From: Devosia oryziradicis
GTDB lineage: Bacteria; Pseudomonadota; Alphaproteobacteria; Rhizobiales; Devosiaceae
Assembly: GCF_016698645.1 (NCBI RefSeq)
Contig: NZ_CP068047.1
Coordinates: forward strand, 682,001-746,000
Length of the DNA stretch: 64,000 bases
Direction: 5' to 3'
This document shows, piece after piece, positions 30,349 through 40,114 of the stretch. Both the position numbers and the translations under genes were made by a program. The number at the start of each line of letters is the position of its first letter. Position 1 is the first letter of the stretch. The notes under the pieces are model-generated. The model made no database searches and was not told where the DNA came from. It saw only the letters and a program-made list of their open reading frames with translations.

Positions 30349-30831
30349 TCAATCGCCGCGGTGATAGGGATGCCCGCTCAGGATCGTCGTGGTCCGGTAA
30401 AGCTGCTCGGCGAGCATGATGCGCACCAGCTGGTGCGGCCAGACCATGGGCGAAAAGCTCAGCACTAGGTCGGCGGATTTGACCAGGTCAGGGTCGATGC
30501 CGTCGGCGCCGCCGATGATGAAGCTGGTGGCGGGCCGGCCATCGTCGCGCCAGCGCGCAACCTGGTTGGCAAAGGCCTGGGAACCGATGGATTTGCCGCG
30601 TTCGTCGAGCGCGACCACGATGCCGTCCGGCAAGGCTGCCCGCAGCGCCTTGGCCTCGTCAGTCTTGCGGCTCGCCGCGGAGGAGGCACGGGATTCGCCG
30701 AGCTCGATGACGTCGAATCCAACAAGCGCCAGCGGCTTGCCGCCACCGGCGGCGCGATCGAGATAGCGGGCGACCAGTTCCCGCTCGGGCCCGGCCTTCA
30801 TGCGGCCGACGGCTGCAATGGCTATGCGCAT
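30349..30831 (-). CDS. rlmH: 23S rRNA pseudouridine methyltransferase
   Basis: SPOUT-class methyltransferase acting on pseudouridine 1915 of 23S rRNA helix 69. 160 residues with LDERGKSIGSQAFA, the SAM-pocket FIIGGADGIDPDL and the C-terminal MVWPHQLVRIMLAEQLYR and HPYHRGD; all family marks are present. It is separated from rsfS by the palindrome at 30837-30933, a usual order (rsfS-rlmH). Confidence 0.96.
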   Translation of the reverse strand: MRIAIAAVGRMKAGPERELVARYLDRAAGGGKPLALVGFDVIELGESRASSAASRKTDEAKALRAALPDGIVVALDERGKSIGSQAFANQVARWRDDGRPATSFIIGGADGIDPDLVKSADLVLSFSPMVWPHQLVRIMLAEQLYRTTTILSGHPYHRGD

Positions 30832-30836
30832 AGTGC

Positions 30837-30933
30837 CACGACCTCGTGGTTCGACAGGCTCACCATGAGGTCTACTCTAGACACCGCGCGAACAGTAGAC
30901 CTCATCCTGAGCTTGTCGAAGGACGAGGTCGTG
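30837..30933. repeat. palindromic intergenic repeat, 39-bp arms
   Basis: Arms at 30837-30875 and 30895-30933 are inverted repeats with five differences in 39 bases, separated by 19 bases. The unit (cctgagcttgtcgaaggacg) is a type widely scattered in alphaproteobacterial genomes. It lies between rsfS and rlmH inside the housekeeping block, where it may form a long RNA hairpin. Confidence 0.8.
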
Positions 30934-30939
30934 TCCCTG

Positions 30940-31353
30940 TCAGTGTGCGTCGGCCGCGAAGTCGGCCTGCCACATCTTTTCGATATTGTAGAATTCGCGC
31001 ACTTCGGGGCGGAAGATGTGGACGATGACATCGCCGGCATCGACCAGGACCCAGTCGCAATGCGGCAGGCCCTCGACCCGTGGCTTGCCATAGCCGGCGT
31101 CGCGCAGGGCCGAGATCATCTGATCGGCCACGGCGCCGACATGGCGCTGCGAGCGGCCGGACGCCACGACCATATGGTCGGCGAGCGACGACTTGCCGGT
31201 GATGTCCACGGCAACGATCTCCTCGGCCTTGGCATCGTCAAGGCAATCGAGGATCACATCGATCATGGGGCGTTCCGGGGCCGCTACGGGCACTTCGGAC
31301 TGGGTGATGGTATTCTCGGGCAGCGGGGCCATCAGCAACGGCCTTCCGCCCAT
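30940..31353 (-). CDS. rsfS: ribosome silencing factor
   Basis: RsfS/Iojap family protein that binds L14 and blocks subunit joining in starvation. Up to 137 residues; the core (about 30-137) contains ADHMVVASGRSQRHVGA and DWVLVDAGDVIVHIF. The start could be the Met at 31332 (MAPLPENT), since the N terminus is poorly conserved. Follows nadD on the minus strand after a 155-base gap with nothing recognised in it. Confidence 0.94.
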   Translation of the reverse strand: MGGRPLLMAPLPENTITQSEVPVAAPERPMIDVILDCLDDAKAEEIVAVDITGKSSLADHMVVASGRSQRHVGAVADQMISALRDAGYGKPRVEGLPHCDWVLVDAGDVIVHIFRPEVREFYNIEKMWQADFAADAH

Positions 31354-31508
31354 GCCAGTGCATGGGTCATGCGTGGGGTCAGCATCCTTGGTTGTTGATC
31401 GGAATGTGCAGGCGTCTTTGCAAACGGCAAGCAGTCAGTTCCTGTTCCGGTGACGTATCACACGCCGACAATATGCGCGTTCGATGACAGTTTCGCAAGA
31501 TTGGGCCT

Positions 31509-32150
31509 TCATTTTGGCTTAACCTGTTGCCGCCCTGCCCTTATTGCCGAAGACGACAATGTTGATTGCCGGCCGTGCAGATAGACCCAGGCCGGCGCTC
31601 TCAGACTGGCCAGCCGGGGCGCATCGTCCTCGTCGACCCGCCAGCGGGCCAGGTAGCTGGCGGCCATCGAGACTGGCGCGCGCCGGCTCGAGCCGGGCCG
31701 GACATAGACGGCCATCGGCACCATGGCGGCTATGTCGCGCCAGCGCTCCCAGCGCTGGAAATCCACCAGATTGTCGGCGCCCATGATCCAGACGAACCGC
31801 CGGTCGGGCATGGCCTGGGTGAGGAAGCGCACGGTCTGCCACGAATAGGTGAAGCCGTGCGCGGCTTCGAAGCCGGTCACCTTGACCCGGGGGTCGTCGA
31901 GCAGGTGTCGCGCCGCAATGACCCGGTCGGCGAGCGGGGCCAGCTCCTTGTGGCTCTTGAGAGGGTTACCCGGCGTCACCAGAACCCAGAGTGCATCCAG
32001 TTCGAGCCGGCGCAGCGTCTCTTCGACGACGAGGCGGTGGCCGTCATGGATGGGATTGAAGCTGCCGCCAAACAGGCCGATGCGCATGCCGCGCCCGGAG
32101 GGCGGCAGCTCGGTTATGCCCGGGATGCGAAAGGGATGGCGCAGGGTCAA
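31509..32150 (-). CDS. nadD: nicotinate-nucleotide adenylyltransferase
   Basis: Makes deamido-NAD from nicotinate mononucleotide and ATP. 213 residues. The nucleotide-binding GGSFNPIHDGH is near residue 28 and the C-terminal SSSAIR corresponds to the ISSTxIR motif; IMGADNLVDF is also family-typical. Two possible starts exist; the core would allow the Met just before RIGLFGG. It begins seven bases downstream of proA, so is in one unit with it. Confidence 0.95.
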   Translation of the reverse strand: MTLRHPFRIPGITELPPSGRGMRIGLFGGSFNPIHDGHRLVVEETLRRLELDALWVLVTPGNPLKSHKELAPLADRVIAARHLLDDPRVKVTGFEAAHGFTYSWQTVRFLTQAMPDRRFVWIMGADNLVDFQRWERWRDIAAMVPMAVYVRPGSSRRAPVSMAASYLARWRVDEDDAPRLASLRAPAWVYLHGRQSTLSSSAIRAGRQQVKPK

Positions 32151-32156
32151 AGGCGG

Positions 32157-33440
32157 TCAGGGCCTCGTCTGGCCGTTGCCGCGGATGCGGTATTTGAAGC
32201 TGGTCAGCTGCTCGACGCCGACCGGCCCGCGCGCATGCATCTTGCCGGTGGCGATGCCGATCTCGCCGCCAAAACCGAATTCGCCGCCATCGGCGAACTG
32301 GGTCGAGGCATTGTGCAGCAGGATGGCCGAGTCGATCTCGTTGAAGAATTTTTCGACCGAAGCGGGGTCTTCCGAGATGATCGCCTCGGTGTGGTGGCTG
32401 GAATAGTGCTCGATATGGGCAATCGCCGCTTCGAGGCTATCGACCACCTTCACCGAGATGATGGCGTCCTCGTATTCGGTGCGCCAATCTTCTTCCGTTG
32501 CCGGCTTGGCGGTGGGGATAAGCGCCATGACCTGCGCATCGCCGCGGATTTCGCAGCCCTTTGCGATCAACGCCTCGATGATGGGCTTGAGATGGGTGGC
32601 GACGACATCCTTGTGCACCAGCAGCGTCTCGGCGGCGCCGCAGACGCCGGTGCGGCGCATCTTGGCGTTGAGCGTGACGCTGACGGCTTTGGCGAGGTCT
32701 GCCGATTTGTCGATATAGACGTGCACCAGGCCTTCGAGATGGGCGAAGACCGGTACGCGTGCCTCGTTCTGGACGCGAGCCACCAGGGTCTTGCCGCCAC
32801 GGGGGACGATGACGTCGATATTGCCGTCGAGCCCCTTGAGCATCTCGCCGACTGCAGCCCGATCCGTCGTGGGAACAAGCTGCAAGCATTCTACCGGCAA
32901 TCCGGCAGCATGCAGGCCGTCGAGCATGCATTCGACGATGGCCTTGCTCGAATGGAAGCTGTCGCTGCCGCCGCGCAGGATGACGGCATTGCCCGACTTG
33001 ATGCAGAGCGCGCCGGCATCGGCGGTGACATTGGGCCGCGACTCGAAGATGACGCCGATGACCCCGAGCGGCGTGCGTACGCGCTCGATATGCAGGCCAT
33101 TGGGCCGATCCCATTCGTCAATCGTGGCGCCGACGGGGTCGGGCAGTTCGGCAATGGTCCTGACGGCCTCGACGATGCCGTCGATGCGCGCATCTGTCAG
33201 CAACAGGCGGTCAAGGAAAGCCTTGGAAATGCCCTTGGCTTCGGCCGCCGCCATGTCCTGGGCATTGGCGGCCAGGATGGCCTTGCGATGGGCGTTGATG
33301 GCGCCGGCGGCCACGGTCAGCGCGCGACGCTTCTGCTCAGGGGTCGCAATGGCCAGGGCCTTGGCCCCCAGGCGTGCGTTGCGGCCGATCTCGGCCATGA
33401 CAGTGGCAATCGAGGGCAGGCTGGCCTCAGCTAAGCTCAT
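32157..33440 (-). CDS. proA: gamma-glutamyl phosphate reductase
   Basis: Second step of proline synthesis, reducing gamma-glutamyl phosphate to glutamate semialdehyde with NADPH. 427 residues. The catalytic Cys lies in [11 protein letters not shown], and [12 protein letters not shown] and [12 protein letters not shown] are typical. The start at 33440 (MSLAEAS) overlaps the end of proB by 14 bases. That, with proB upstream, shows the two enzymes are coupled. Confidence 0.96.
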   Translation of the reverse strand: MSLAEASLPSIATVMAEIGRNARLGAKALAIATPEQKRRALTVAAGAINAHRKAILAANAQDMAAAEAKGISKAFLDRLLLTDARIDGIVEAVRTIAELPDPVGATIDEWDRPNGLHIERVRTPLGVIGVIFESRPNVTADAGALCIKSGNAVILRGGSDSFHSSKAIVECMLDGLHAAGLPVECLQLVPTTDRAAVGEMLKGLDGNIDVIVPRGGKTLVARVQNEARVPVFAHLEGLVHVYIDKSADLAKAVSVTLNAKMRRTGVCGAAETLLVHKDVVATHLKPIIEALIAKGCEIRGDAQVMALIPTAKPATEEDWRTEYEDAIISVKVVDSLEAAIAHIEHYSSHHTEAIISEDPASVEKFFNEIDSAILLHNASTQFADGGEFGFGGEIGIATGKMHARGPVGVEQLTSFKYRIRGNGQTRP

Positions 33441-34572
33441 TTGCGTCCTCCTTGGCTCCAACCAGCACCATGTTGTCGCGATGCACCAGGGCTGCGCGGT
33501 TGCCGGTACCAAGCAATTCGATCACGGCGTCGCTGCGCTTGCCCATCACGAGGCGCGCCTCGTCGCTGTCGAGGCCCACCAGGGCCCGGGCGATCTCGAC
33601 CCCATCCGGGTTGACGACCGCAATGGCGTCGCCGCGTTCGAAGTCACCGGTCACCTTGGTGACCCCAATGGGCAGGAGCGACTTGCCCGTCAGCAGCGCG
33701 CGCGCCGCACCGGCATCGACCTGGATGGTGCCCGCTACGGCCAGGGTGCCCATGATCCAGCGCTTGCGCGCCTGGGCGCGGCTCTGCGCGGGGAGGAACA
33801 AGGTATGCCGCCCACCTTCGGTCAGCGACCTGAGGGGATGGGCCTCGGTGCCCTTGGCGATGATCATGGCGGTGCCGGCCAGGGTCGCGATCTTGCCGGC
33901 CTCGACCTTGGTGGTCATGCCGCCGCGCGACAGGTGGCTGGCCGCGCCGCCTGCCATGGCCTCGATGCCGGCGGTGATGGCCTTGACGACCGGCAGGTGC
34001 TCGGCGTCGGGATCCTTGGCCGGGGGAGCGGTATAGAGCCCATCGACATCGGAGAGCAGCACCAGGCAATCGGCCTCGATCATGGTGGCGACGCGGGCCG
34101 ACAGCCGGTCATTGTCGCCATAACGGATTTCGGCGGTGGCGACGCTGTCATTCTCGTTGATGATGGGAATGGCGCCCAGGCCCAGCAGCGTCTGGATCGT
34201 GGTGCGGGCATTGAGATAGTAGCGCCGTTCCTCGGTGATGTTGGGGGTGATCAGGATCTGTCCGGTGACGATCTGGTGCCGCCCAAGGGCCTCTGCCCAG
34301 GCCTGGCTCAGGGCAATCTGCCCGGCGCTGGCGGCAGCCTGGCTTTGCTCCAGGGTCAGTGTCACAGCCGATAGCCCGAGCAGGCCCCGACCGAGCGCAA
34401 TCGCGCCCGAGGAGACGATGACCACGTCGCTGCCGGCGGACTTGATCGCCGCGATATCGGAAGCCAGGTCAGCCAGCCATTGGCCGCGTAGCTTGCCGGC
34501 CTTGTCGACAAGCAGGGCGGAGCCGATCTTGATGGTCAGGCGCCTATAAGGCGCGAGGGCATTGGCGCTCAT
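33427..34572 (-). CDS. proB: glutamate 5-kinase
   Basis: First step of proline synthesis, phosphorylating glutamate; feedback-inhibited by proline in the family. 381 residues: amino-acid kinase domain (about 10-260, [30 protein letters not shown]-like [11 protein letters not shown]) and a C-terminal PUA domain (about 290-370). The start shares one base with the obgE stop (TGATG), so translation is coupled. Confidence 0.96.
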   Translation of the reverse strand: MSANALAPYRRLTIKIGSALLVDKAGKLRGQWLADLASDIAAIKSAGSDVVIVSSGAIALGRGLLGLSAVTLTLEQSQAAASAGQIALSQAWAEALGRHQIVTGQILITPNITEERRYYLNARTTIQTLLGLGAIPIINENDSVATAEIRYGDNDRLSARVATMIEADCLVLLSDVDGLYTAPPAKDPDAEHLPVVKAITAGIEAMAGGAASHLSRGGMTTKVEAGKIATLAGTAMIIAKGTEAHPLRSLTEGGRHTLFLPAQSRAQARKRWIMGTLAVAGTIQVDAGAARALLTGKSLLPIGVTKVTGDFERGDAIAVVNPDGVEIARALVGLDSDEARLVMGKRSDAVIELLGTGNRAALVHRDNMVLVGAKEDANELS

Positions 34573-35615
34573 CAGGGGGCCCAGTTCGGCTCTGCCTTCC
34601 GGCGTTCGGCTTCGGCCTTGGCGGCCTTCTCTTCGTCAAGCACGCCGATCACGTCGTAGAGTACCTGCTCGACACCCTTGCCCGTCACGCCCGAAACCAG
34701 CAGCACATCCTGCTTGCTGACCTTCTTGAGCACCTTGAGCTTTTCCTTGAGGTCGTCCGGCTCGATGGCGTCGACCTTGTTGAGCACCACGATTTCGGGC
34801 TTTTCGGCCAGCCGCTCGTCATAGGCGGCAAGTTCGGAACGAATGGTCTGGTAGGCCTGCTTCACGTCGTCCTGCGTACCATCGATCAGGTGGATCAAAA
34901 CGCCGCAGCGCTCGATATGGCCCAAGAACCGGTCACCGATGCCGGCGCCTTCGCTGGCGCCTTCGATCAGGCCCGGAATATCGGCCAGGACGAAATCGCG
35001 CTCGCCGATCGACACCACGCCCAGATTGGGGTGGAGCGTGGTGAAGGGATAGTCGGCGATCTTGGGCTTGGCGGCCGAAACGGCGGCCAGGAAGGTCGAT
35101 TTGCCGGCATTGGGAAGGCCAACCAGGCCTGCGTCGGCGATCAGCTTGAGCCGCAGCCAGACCCACTTCTCGACGCCCTGCTGGCCGGGATTGGCGTGGC
35201 GCGGGGCCTGGTTGGAGCTGGTCTTGAAATGGGCATTGCCAAAGCCGCCATTGCCGCCCGAGAGCAGCACCACGCGCTGGCCAACCTCGGTCATGTCGGC
35301 GATCAGCGTCTCGTTGTCGTCCTCGAAGACCTGCGTACCCACGGGAACACGCAGTACCACGTCGGCACCATCGGCACCGGTGCGCTGCTTGCCCATGCCA
35401 TGGGTGCCGGTCTTGGCCTTGAAATGTTGCTGGTAGCGATAGTCGATCAGCGTGTTGAGGCCATCAACGCATTCGAGCACGATGTCGCCACCACGGCCGC
35501 CATTGCCGCCGTTGGGTCCGCCGAATTCGACGAACTTTTCGCGCAGGAACGAGACCGCGCCGGCCCCGCCGTCGCCGGAGCGGATATAGACCTTGGCCTG
35601 GTCGAGGAACTTCAT
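34572..35615 (-). CDS. obgE: Obg GTPase
   Basis: Ribosome-assembly GTPase. 347 residues: glycine-rich Obg fold (1-158), then the GTPase with P-loop GLPNAGKS at 166-173, DIPGL (G3) and NKVD (G4). The C-terminal tail is short, as in alphaproteobacteria. It follows rplU-rpmA in gene order, but here three acetyltransferase genes lie between. It overlaps the start of the first of these by four bases. Confidence 0.97.
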   Translation of the reverse strand: MKFLDQAKVYIRSGDGGAGAVSFLREKFVEFGGPNGGNGGRGGDIVLECVDGLNTLIDYRYQQHFKAKTGTHGMGKQRTGADGADVVLRVPVGTQVFEDDNETLIADMTEVGQRVVLLSGGNGGFGNAHFKTSSNQAPRHANPGQQGVEKWVWLRLKLIADAGLVGLPNAGKSTFLAAVSAAKPKIADYPFTTLHPNLGVVSIGERDFVLADIPGLIEGASEGAGIGDRFLGHIERCGVLIHLIDGTQDDVKQAYQTIRSELAAYDERLAEKPEIVVLNKVDAIEPDDLKEKLKVLKKVSKQDVLLVSGVTGKGVEQVLYDVIGVLDEEKAAKAEAERRKAEPNWAP

Positions 35616-36148
35616 TTGTTTCGGGCCTTCCAGACGCTACGCGTCATGATTGTGTCGATATGCTCCACCTCGGCGCCCCGCGCAAGGCAGAGCAGGGTTG
35701 AGCGTCCGGTTTGGGTGAATCCGAGCTTGGTCTGGATCGCCAGCGAGGCGGCATTGAAATGGAACACGCCGGAATAGACCGCCGGTTCATCGGAGACCGA
35801 AAAAAGCCAGTCGAGGCTGGCGATCACCGCTTCGGTCATGATGCCACGACCCCAATAGGGCTGGCCCAGCCAATAGCCGATGATCGGCCCGGCCGGTCCG
35901 CGATGGAAACCGACCTGGCCAACCAGCCCCTCGCCCGGCAGGTCGATGGCGAAGTTGGTCGCCTCGGCCGGCAGGTTGGGCAGCCGCGTCTTGAGCCATG
36001 CCTTGGCGTCGCTCAGGTGATAGGGAAAGGGCACCCGCGCCAGGTTGCCCGACACGGCGATATTGTTGAGGTAGCGGGCGATCGGCTCGGCGTCGCCAAC
36101 TTGGGCGGGGCGCAGCATGAAGCGGGGTGTCCGCAAAGTGACATTCAT
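35612..36148 (-). CDS. GNAT acetyltransferase (RimJ/RimL type), copy 1
   Basis: A 178-residue GNAT enzyme, probably acetylating an amine on a protein or small molecule. Motif A ([18 protein letters not shown]) binds acetyl-CoA, and the late [17 protein letters not shown] stretch is motif B. The start at 36148 (MNVTLRTPR) was chosen; it overlaps the end of the next gene upstream by four bases. It is one of three tandem relatives, and its stop overlaps the obgE start. Confidence 0.9.
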   Translation of the reverse strand: MNVTLRTPRFMLRPAQVGDAEPIARYLNNIAVSGNLARVPFPYHLSDAKAWLKTRLPNLPAEATNFAIDLPGEGLVGQVGFHRGPAGPIIGYWLGQPYWGRGIMTEAVIASLDWLFSVSDEPAVYSGVFHFNAASLAIQTKLGFTQTGRSTLLCLARGAEVEHIDTIMTRSVWKARNK

Positions 36149-36663
36149 GCGCGCCTCCGCAATTGCCAATCCTGCCGCGACAGGGTGGTAACGACATGGT
36201 CGACATTGTGTTGCAGCGTCTGGCTGAACCGTATTTCGCGGCGCGCCGGCACGAAGCCGAGCTTCTTCTGCACCGCCAGGGAGGCCAGATTATCGTGATG
36301 GGCGCTGGACATGACCACGTCCCGGTCGCAGCCGGCAAAGTGCCAGTCGAGCAAGGCCGTGGCTGCTTCGGTCACATAGCCCTTGTTCCAGTGCGGCCGG
36401 GCGATCCAGAAGCCGAGTTCAGATAGCAGCGAGACGCAGCCGATAACGCCCTTGCCGGGCAAGTCGATGATCAGGGTCGACTGCTGCGGTGTGGCCGGAC
36501 GCGCTTGGCGAAGCCAGTCGACCGCCATGGCCAGCGAATAGGGATAGGGCACGGGCGTGAGGAACCGCGCCACTTCATACTCGCCGATGCCGAGGGCATA
36601 ACAGGGGGCATCGTCCAGGCAGGGTTGGCGCAGGATCAGCCGTTCGGTACGAATGGATATCAT
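36145..36663 (-). CDS. GNAT acetyltransferase, copy 2
   Basis: A 172-residue GNAT protein of the same type as its neighbours, with acetyl-CoA motif FWIARPHWNKGYVTEAA and SSAHHDNLASLAVQKKLGF. Q/R-x-x-G is changed to WNKG, a modest departure that may still bind CoA. Its ends overlap both neighbours by four bases. The substrate is unknown. Confidence 0.9.
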   Translation of the reverse strand: MISIRTERLILRQPCLDDAPCYALGIGEYEVARFLTPVPYPYSLAMAVDWLRQARPATPQQSTLIIDLPGKGVIGCVSLLSELGFWIARPHWNKGYVTEAATALLDWHFAGCDRDVVMSSAHHDNLASLAVQKKLGFVPARREIRFSQTLQHNVDHVVTTLSRQDWQLRRRA

Positions 36664-37187
36664 CTGTCCAGCTCCAGATGCATCAGCACTAGTTGCCGGC
36701 CGGCCAGGTTATTGATGGTTTCAGTCTCGTGGGCGATTTCTGCGAAGCCGGTCTTGCGAAGCACATTGCGCGACCCGGCATTGCCGACCAGCGCCCGTGA
36801 ACGCAGTGCTGGAACGCCCGCGGCTTTCGCTGCCGCGACCACAGCGCATGCCGCCTCCGTGGCAAAGCCACGGCCCCAATATTCCTCGCCCAGCCAGTAG
36901 CCCAGCTGGGGCGCGCTGTCGCCGTGATAGGTCAGCCCGACAATGCCCATGAAGACGCCGTCGCGCGTGATGGCGTAGCAGGTCTCGTCCTGGCTGGGGA
37001 CGATCTCCTCGACGAAGAACCGCGCGTCGGCCTCCGTATAGGGGAAGGGCAGCCGCGCCATGACCTCGTAGATGCGCTGGTTGTTGGCGAGGCGGGCGAT
37101 GTCGGGCACATGCGCCAGGGTGGGGGTAGTCAGCACCAGGCGGTCCGTCGTGATCGAGGCCGGGAGGCGATCCTTGATGCTGTCCAT
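36660..37187 (-). CDS. GNAT acetyltransferase, copy 3
   Basis: A 175-residue GNAT enzyme: N terminus DRLVLTTPTLAHVPDIA, motif A YWLGEEYWGRGFATEAA and VGNAGSRNVLRKTGFAEI. First of the three on the minus strand; it may have its own promoter just after the hairpin at 37200-37250. The trio probably arose by duplication, but substrates are unknown. Confidence 0.9.
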   Translation of the reverse strand: MDSIKDRLPASITTDRLVLTTPTLAHVPDIARLANNQRIYEVMARLPFPYTEADARFFVEEIVPSQDETCYAITRDGVFMGIVGLTYHGDSAPQLGYWLGEEYWGRGFATEAACAVVAAAKAAGVPALRSRALVGNAGSRNVLRKTGFAEIAHETETINNLAGRQLVLMHLELDR

Positions 37188-37199
37188 TTTGAGCTCTGC

Positions 37200-37250
37200 C
37201 GAGAATGCGAAAAGGGGAACCGGCAGACCGGTTCCCCTTTACAATTCTCG
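37200..37250 (-). terminator. two-part hairpin after rpmA
   Basis: A perfect 13-bp stem (aaaggggaaccgg / ccggttccccttt, four-base loop, 37211-37240) nested in an outer seven-bp stem (cgagaat / attctcg, 37200-37250). It lies between rpmA and the GNAT genes on the minus strand. On that strand the stem is followed by only a weak T stretch, so partial termination or mRNA protection is likely. Confidence 0.65.
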
Positions 37251-37307
37251 CATTGCATGAACACGAGCCGGGGAACTGGTCACCGGCTGGGTTCTTGACC
37301 TGCCGGG

Positions 37308-37574
37308 TTATTCGGCGGCCTCTGCCGGGACGACGGAAACGAACACCTGCGAATTCGCACGGGTTCGGAACGCGACGGTGCCGTCGATCAGTGCATAGAT
37401 GGTGTGATCCTTGCCCAGGCCGACGCCGGTACCGGGATGCCACTTGGTGCCGCGCTGGCGGATGATGATGTTGCCGCCAACGACAGCTTCGCCACCGAAC
37501 TTCTTGACGCCGAGACGACGGCCAGCGGTATCACGACCGTTGCGGGATGAACCGCCTGCTTTTTTGTGTGCCAT
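37308..37574 (-). CDS. rpmA: 50S ribosomal protein L27
   Basis: Large-subunit protein near the peptidyl-transferase centre. 88 residues starting [16 protein letters not shown] with the [13 protein letters not shown] core. It starts 12 bases after rplU, the usual pair. No N-terminal extension of the Firmicute type is present. Confidence 0.98.
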   Translation of the reverse strand: MAHKKAGGSSRNGRDTAGRRLGVKKFGGEAVVGGNIIIRQRGTKWHPGTGVGLGKDHTIYALIDGTVAFRTRANSQVFVSVVPAEAAE

Positions 37575-37586
37575 CTCTAGGGCTCC

Positions 37587-38147
37587 TTATTCCTTGTCGG
37601 CCTTGGGCGCGGCCTTCTTGGCAGCGGGGGCCTTCTTCGCCGGCTTTTCAGCAGCGGTGTCTTCGGTGGTTTCGGCAGCGGCCTTGGTTTCAGCCTTCTT
37701 GGGCGCGGCCTTCTTTGCCGGAGCCTTGGCTTCGGTGGCGGCTTCAGCCTTGGGGGCAGCAGCCTTCTTGGCCTTGGGCGCGGCTTCGCTCACGCTCTCG
37801 GTCGAGGCGGCAACGCCGGCAGCCTTGATCGTCGGCTTGGCGCCGCCGGTCAGGATCTCGGTGATGCGTACGGTCGACAGCAGCTGGCGGTGGCCATTGC
37901 GGCGGCGGTAATTGTGGCGACGGTTCTTCTTGAGAATGATGACCGTCTTCTGCTTCTTGGTGTCGAGCAGTTCGGCAGCGACAAGCGCGCCTTCGACGAG
38001 CGGAGCACCGACGGTGTCACCAACCATCAGTACCTGGTCGAAGGTGACGATGGTGCCAGCTTCGGCATCGAGCTTTTCAATCTTGAGAACGTCGTTGGCG
38101 GCAACCTTGTACTGCTTGCCACCGGTCTTGATCACGGCGAAAGTCAT
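37587..38147 (-). CDS. rplU: 50S ribosomal protein L21 with long Ala/Lys tail
   Basis: Ribosomal protein of 186 residues, against about 103 in E. coli. The core (1-103) has [21 protein letters not shown] and the [19 protein letters not shown] segment. The C-terminal 80 residues are low-complexity Ala/Lys/Glu ([13 protein letters not shown]), an extension common in alphaproteobacteria. First gene of the rplU-rpmA unit, whose promoter must be in the 220 bases up to 38367; no element recognised there. Confidence 0.96.
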   Translation of the reverse strand: MTFAVIKTGGKQYKVAANDVLKIEKLDAEAGTIVTFDQVLMVGDTVGAPLVEGALVAAELLDTKKQKTVIILKKNRRHNYRRRNGHRQLLSTVRITEILTGGAKPTIKAAGVAASTESVSEAAPKAKKAAAPKAEAATEAKAPAKKAAPKKAETKAAAETTEDTAAEKPAKKAPAAKKAAPKADKE

Positions 38148-38367
38148 TGCTTAACCGGGAGCGTCAAACGCCCGGTCCCATTGTGTCGCGCTCTGTGGCG
38201 CCGCAGGCACAATGCCCATATCCTGCGGTCTTCTTGCATGCGCCTGATATCAATCCGGCGGGCAGCCTCGAACAGCGTTTTCAAACAAAGAAAAGCGCGC
38301 CAGGAGGCCCGGCGCACGTTTCCGGTCGGGCTTATCGCGGCAAATGCCGCCGGAGTCAAGACTTTCG

Positions 38368-39144
38368 CTAGGATTGGGAGCCGCCTGGATACCAGTCGAG
38401 CAGGCGCAGTTCGGTATCTGGCCCAAGGCGCTTTTCGAGGATCGAGAGGTCGCTGTCGCCGTAATGGTAGGGATAGGCAATGCGCGGCTTGAAGACGTTG
38501 AGCGCCTCGACGGCCTGGTCGGGTGACATGGTATAGGGCAGGTTCATGGGCAGGAAGGCAATGTCGATGCCACGCAGGGCGAGCATGGCGTCGGTCGGCT
38601 CGGTGTCACCCGCTATATAGACCAGCTTCTGGCCCAGCGTGACGACATAGCCGTTGCCCACCCCCACCGGATGGTAACGCATCCGATCCGCCGTCATGTT
38701 GTGCGCCGGCACGGCCCGAACGATCATGCCGTTGAGGCTGACGTCGTCGCCATTGGCGATGGCGCTGGCATTGGCCCTGAGCGCCTCGGGCAGTTGATCG
38801 AAGACTTCCTGGCTGGTCAGGATGGGGGCTGCTCCGGCGATCGCCTCAAGCGTGGGAATGTCGAAATGATCGCCATGACCATGGGTCACCAGGATGGCGG
38901 TCGGGGACGGCAGTCCGGCATAGCGTGAAGCGCCTCCCACCGGGTCGACATAGATGGCTTCACCGCCAAAGCCGAGCACCAGGCTGGCATGTTCAACCGG
39001 ATGAACGGTGATGTCACCGTCATCAGTCGCCACGATGTCGCCCTCGAGCTTCACATTGGCCTGGGCCCAGGCCAGGCTTCCACCTGCCAGCGTCGCCAGT
39101 GGCAGCGTTGCCATGCCGGCTATTACTTCACGGCGCCTCAGCAT
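38368..39144 (-). CDS. metallo-beta-lactamase fold hydrolase, secreted
   Basis: A 258-residue protein with an N-terminal RRREVIAGMATLPLATLAGG segment that looks like a Tat-like or lipophilic export signal (about 1-28). The metal motif THGHGDH is at 87-93, with further ligands at HNM (about 148), GDTE (about 180) and a C-terminal HYGD. The layout (Zn-dependent, UlaG/YtkL-like) suggests hydrolysis of a small ester or lactone; the substrate is unknown. It lies alone on the minus strand, 220 bases upstream of rplU in reading direction. Confidence 0.85.
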   Translation of the reverse strand: MLRRREVIAGMATLPLATLAGGSLAWAQANVKLEGDIVATDDGDITVHPVEHASLVLGFGGEAIYVDPVGGASRYAGLPSPTAILVTHGHGDHFDIPTLEAIAGAAPILTSQEVFDQLPEALRANASAIANGDDVSLNGMIVRAVPAHNMTADRMRYHPVGVGNGYVVTLGQKLVYIAGDTEPTDAMLALRGIDIAFLPMNLPYTMSPDQAVEALNVFKPRIAYPYHYGDSDLSILEKRLGPDTELRLLDWYPGGSQS

Positions 39145-39213
39145 CTCGGTTCTCCCTTCAGGCTGTGTCTCCCGAACGCCGGGCCGGCGTATTGGTTCAG
39201 CAAGTGGCGGCCG

Positions 39214-39654
39214 TCACGATGGCGGACGCGACGACAGGCGCTGTCGCAAGGCGACGGCCGTGGCCCGCTCCTCCCCCAGAACAGCTGGCTTGTGCAGGGA
39301 TGTCCAATCAGCCAGCGACCAGGCGGGAGCGCCTAATGGTATGGCCGCGACTGGCAAATAGGCGTCGGCCTGGTGCCGTTCCTCCCAAAAGGTTACCGCA
39401 ATGCTTTGGCGTCGATATTCCAGGCCCTCGAAAGCGTCGAGCATGGCGAGGTCGTCCCGGGAAAGACCTTCGAGCAGCAGGCCGGGTGCGTGATCCGGGG
39501 CCGATATCACCAGGGCCGGATAGACCCGGCCGGGATAGGTCACGGCCCGATAGCCGGGCGCCATGGCCGGACGCAGGCGGGTCGTATCAACCGCACGGCC
39601 AAGCACGGCACCCAGGATGTCGGCATCCTGCAGCGTGCCATAGACGAAGAGCAT
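39214..39654 (-). CDS. gamma-glutamylcyclotransferase (AIG2-like) protein
   Basis: A 146-residue protein of the GGCT/AIG2 fold, with the first-strand MLFVYGTLQD motif and a Glu in LDAFEGLEYRRQS that serves as catalytic acid in the family. Members cleave gamma-glutamyl-amines or are of unknown function. The start at 39654 was chosen because the upstream 51 codons look non-coding. It stands alone, with xerC-like plainness of context, next to tRNA-Ser. Confidence 0.85.
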   Translation of the reverse strand: MLFVYGTLQDADILGAVLGRAVDTTRLRPAMAPGYRAVTYPGRVYPALVISAPDHAPGLLLEGLSRDDLAMLDAFEGLEYRRQSIAVTFWEERHQADAYLPVAAIPLGAPAWSLADWTSLHKPAVLGEERATAVALRQRLSSRPPS

Positions 39655-39774
39655 GCCAAACGCCTCCAAGCTGGAGAAAGGCCATAAGGGGTGTTGCGAG
39701 CCGGTTATTGCTATGTCATAAGCCCGGCCGTGTCGACCAGCCGGCACCCGCCCGGGTGTCCCAATCGATCTCGC

Positions 39775-39864
39775 GGAGAGATGGCAGAGTGGTTGAATGC
39801 ACCGCACTCGAAATGCGGCATAGGGGCAACTCTATCGGGGGTTCGAATCCCTCTCTCTCCGCCA
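39775..39864 (+). tRNA. tRNA-Ser (CGA)
   Basis: A full serine tRNA with a 7-bp acceptor stem (ggagaga / tctctcc), discriminator G and encoded CCA (39862-39864). The anticodon stem ccgca/tgcgg frames the loop CTCGAAA, so the anticodon is CGA reading UCG. A long variable arm of the class II type is present, as is the T-loop GTTCGAATC. No integrase or att duplication lies next to it. Confidence 0.97.
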
Positions 39865-40114
39865 GCTTCCTCCACATAAATACTTCATTTGTCGCAATTG
39901 ACGCCGACGATCTCTGGTCTTCGCCCACTTAGTTGAGCCTGCTTCGCTGCATACAGCGGCTCTAGGGCCAACATCGGACCGGCAGCTTTCAGTTCGCCAA
40001 GAGCGGACCTCAGATTGCCGGCGCCTAGAATGACAACGCGGACCAAGAAGGATCTTGTCCGTAATGTTGGGAGACGACGACAAGCAGGCTCTGGCATCGC
40101 TGATCTAGACGGTG

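Noticed and set aside
39775..39864. Possible genomic island inserted at tRNA-Ser
   Set aside because: No integrase or repeat of the tRNA 3' end was seen in the flanking sequence; only a decayed kinase is nearby.
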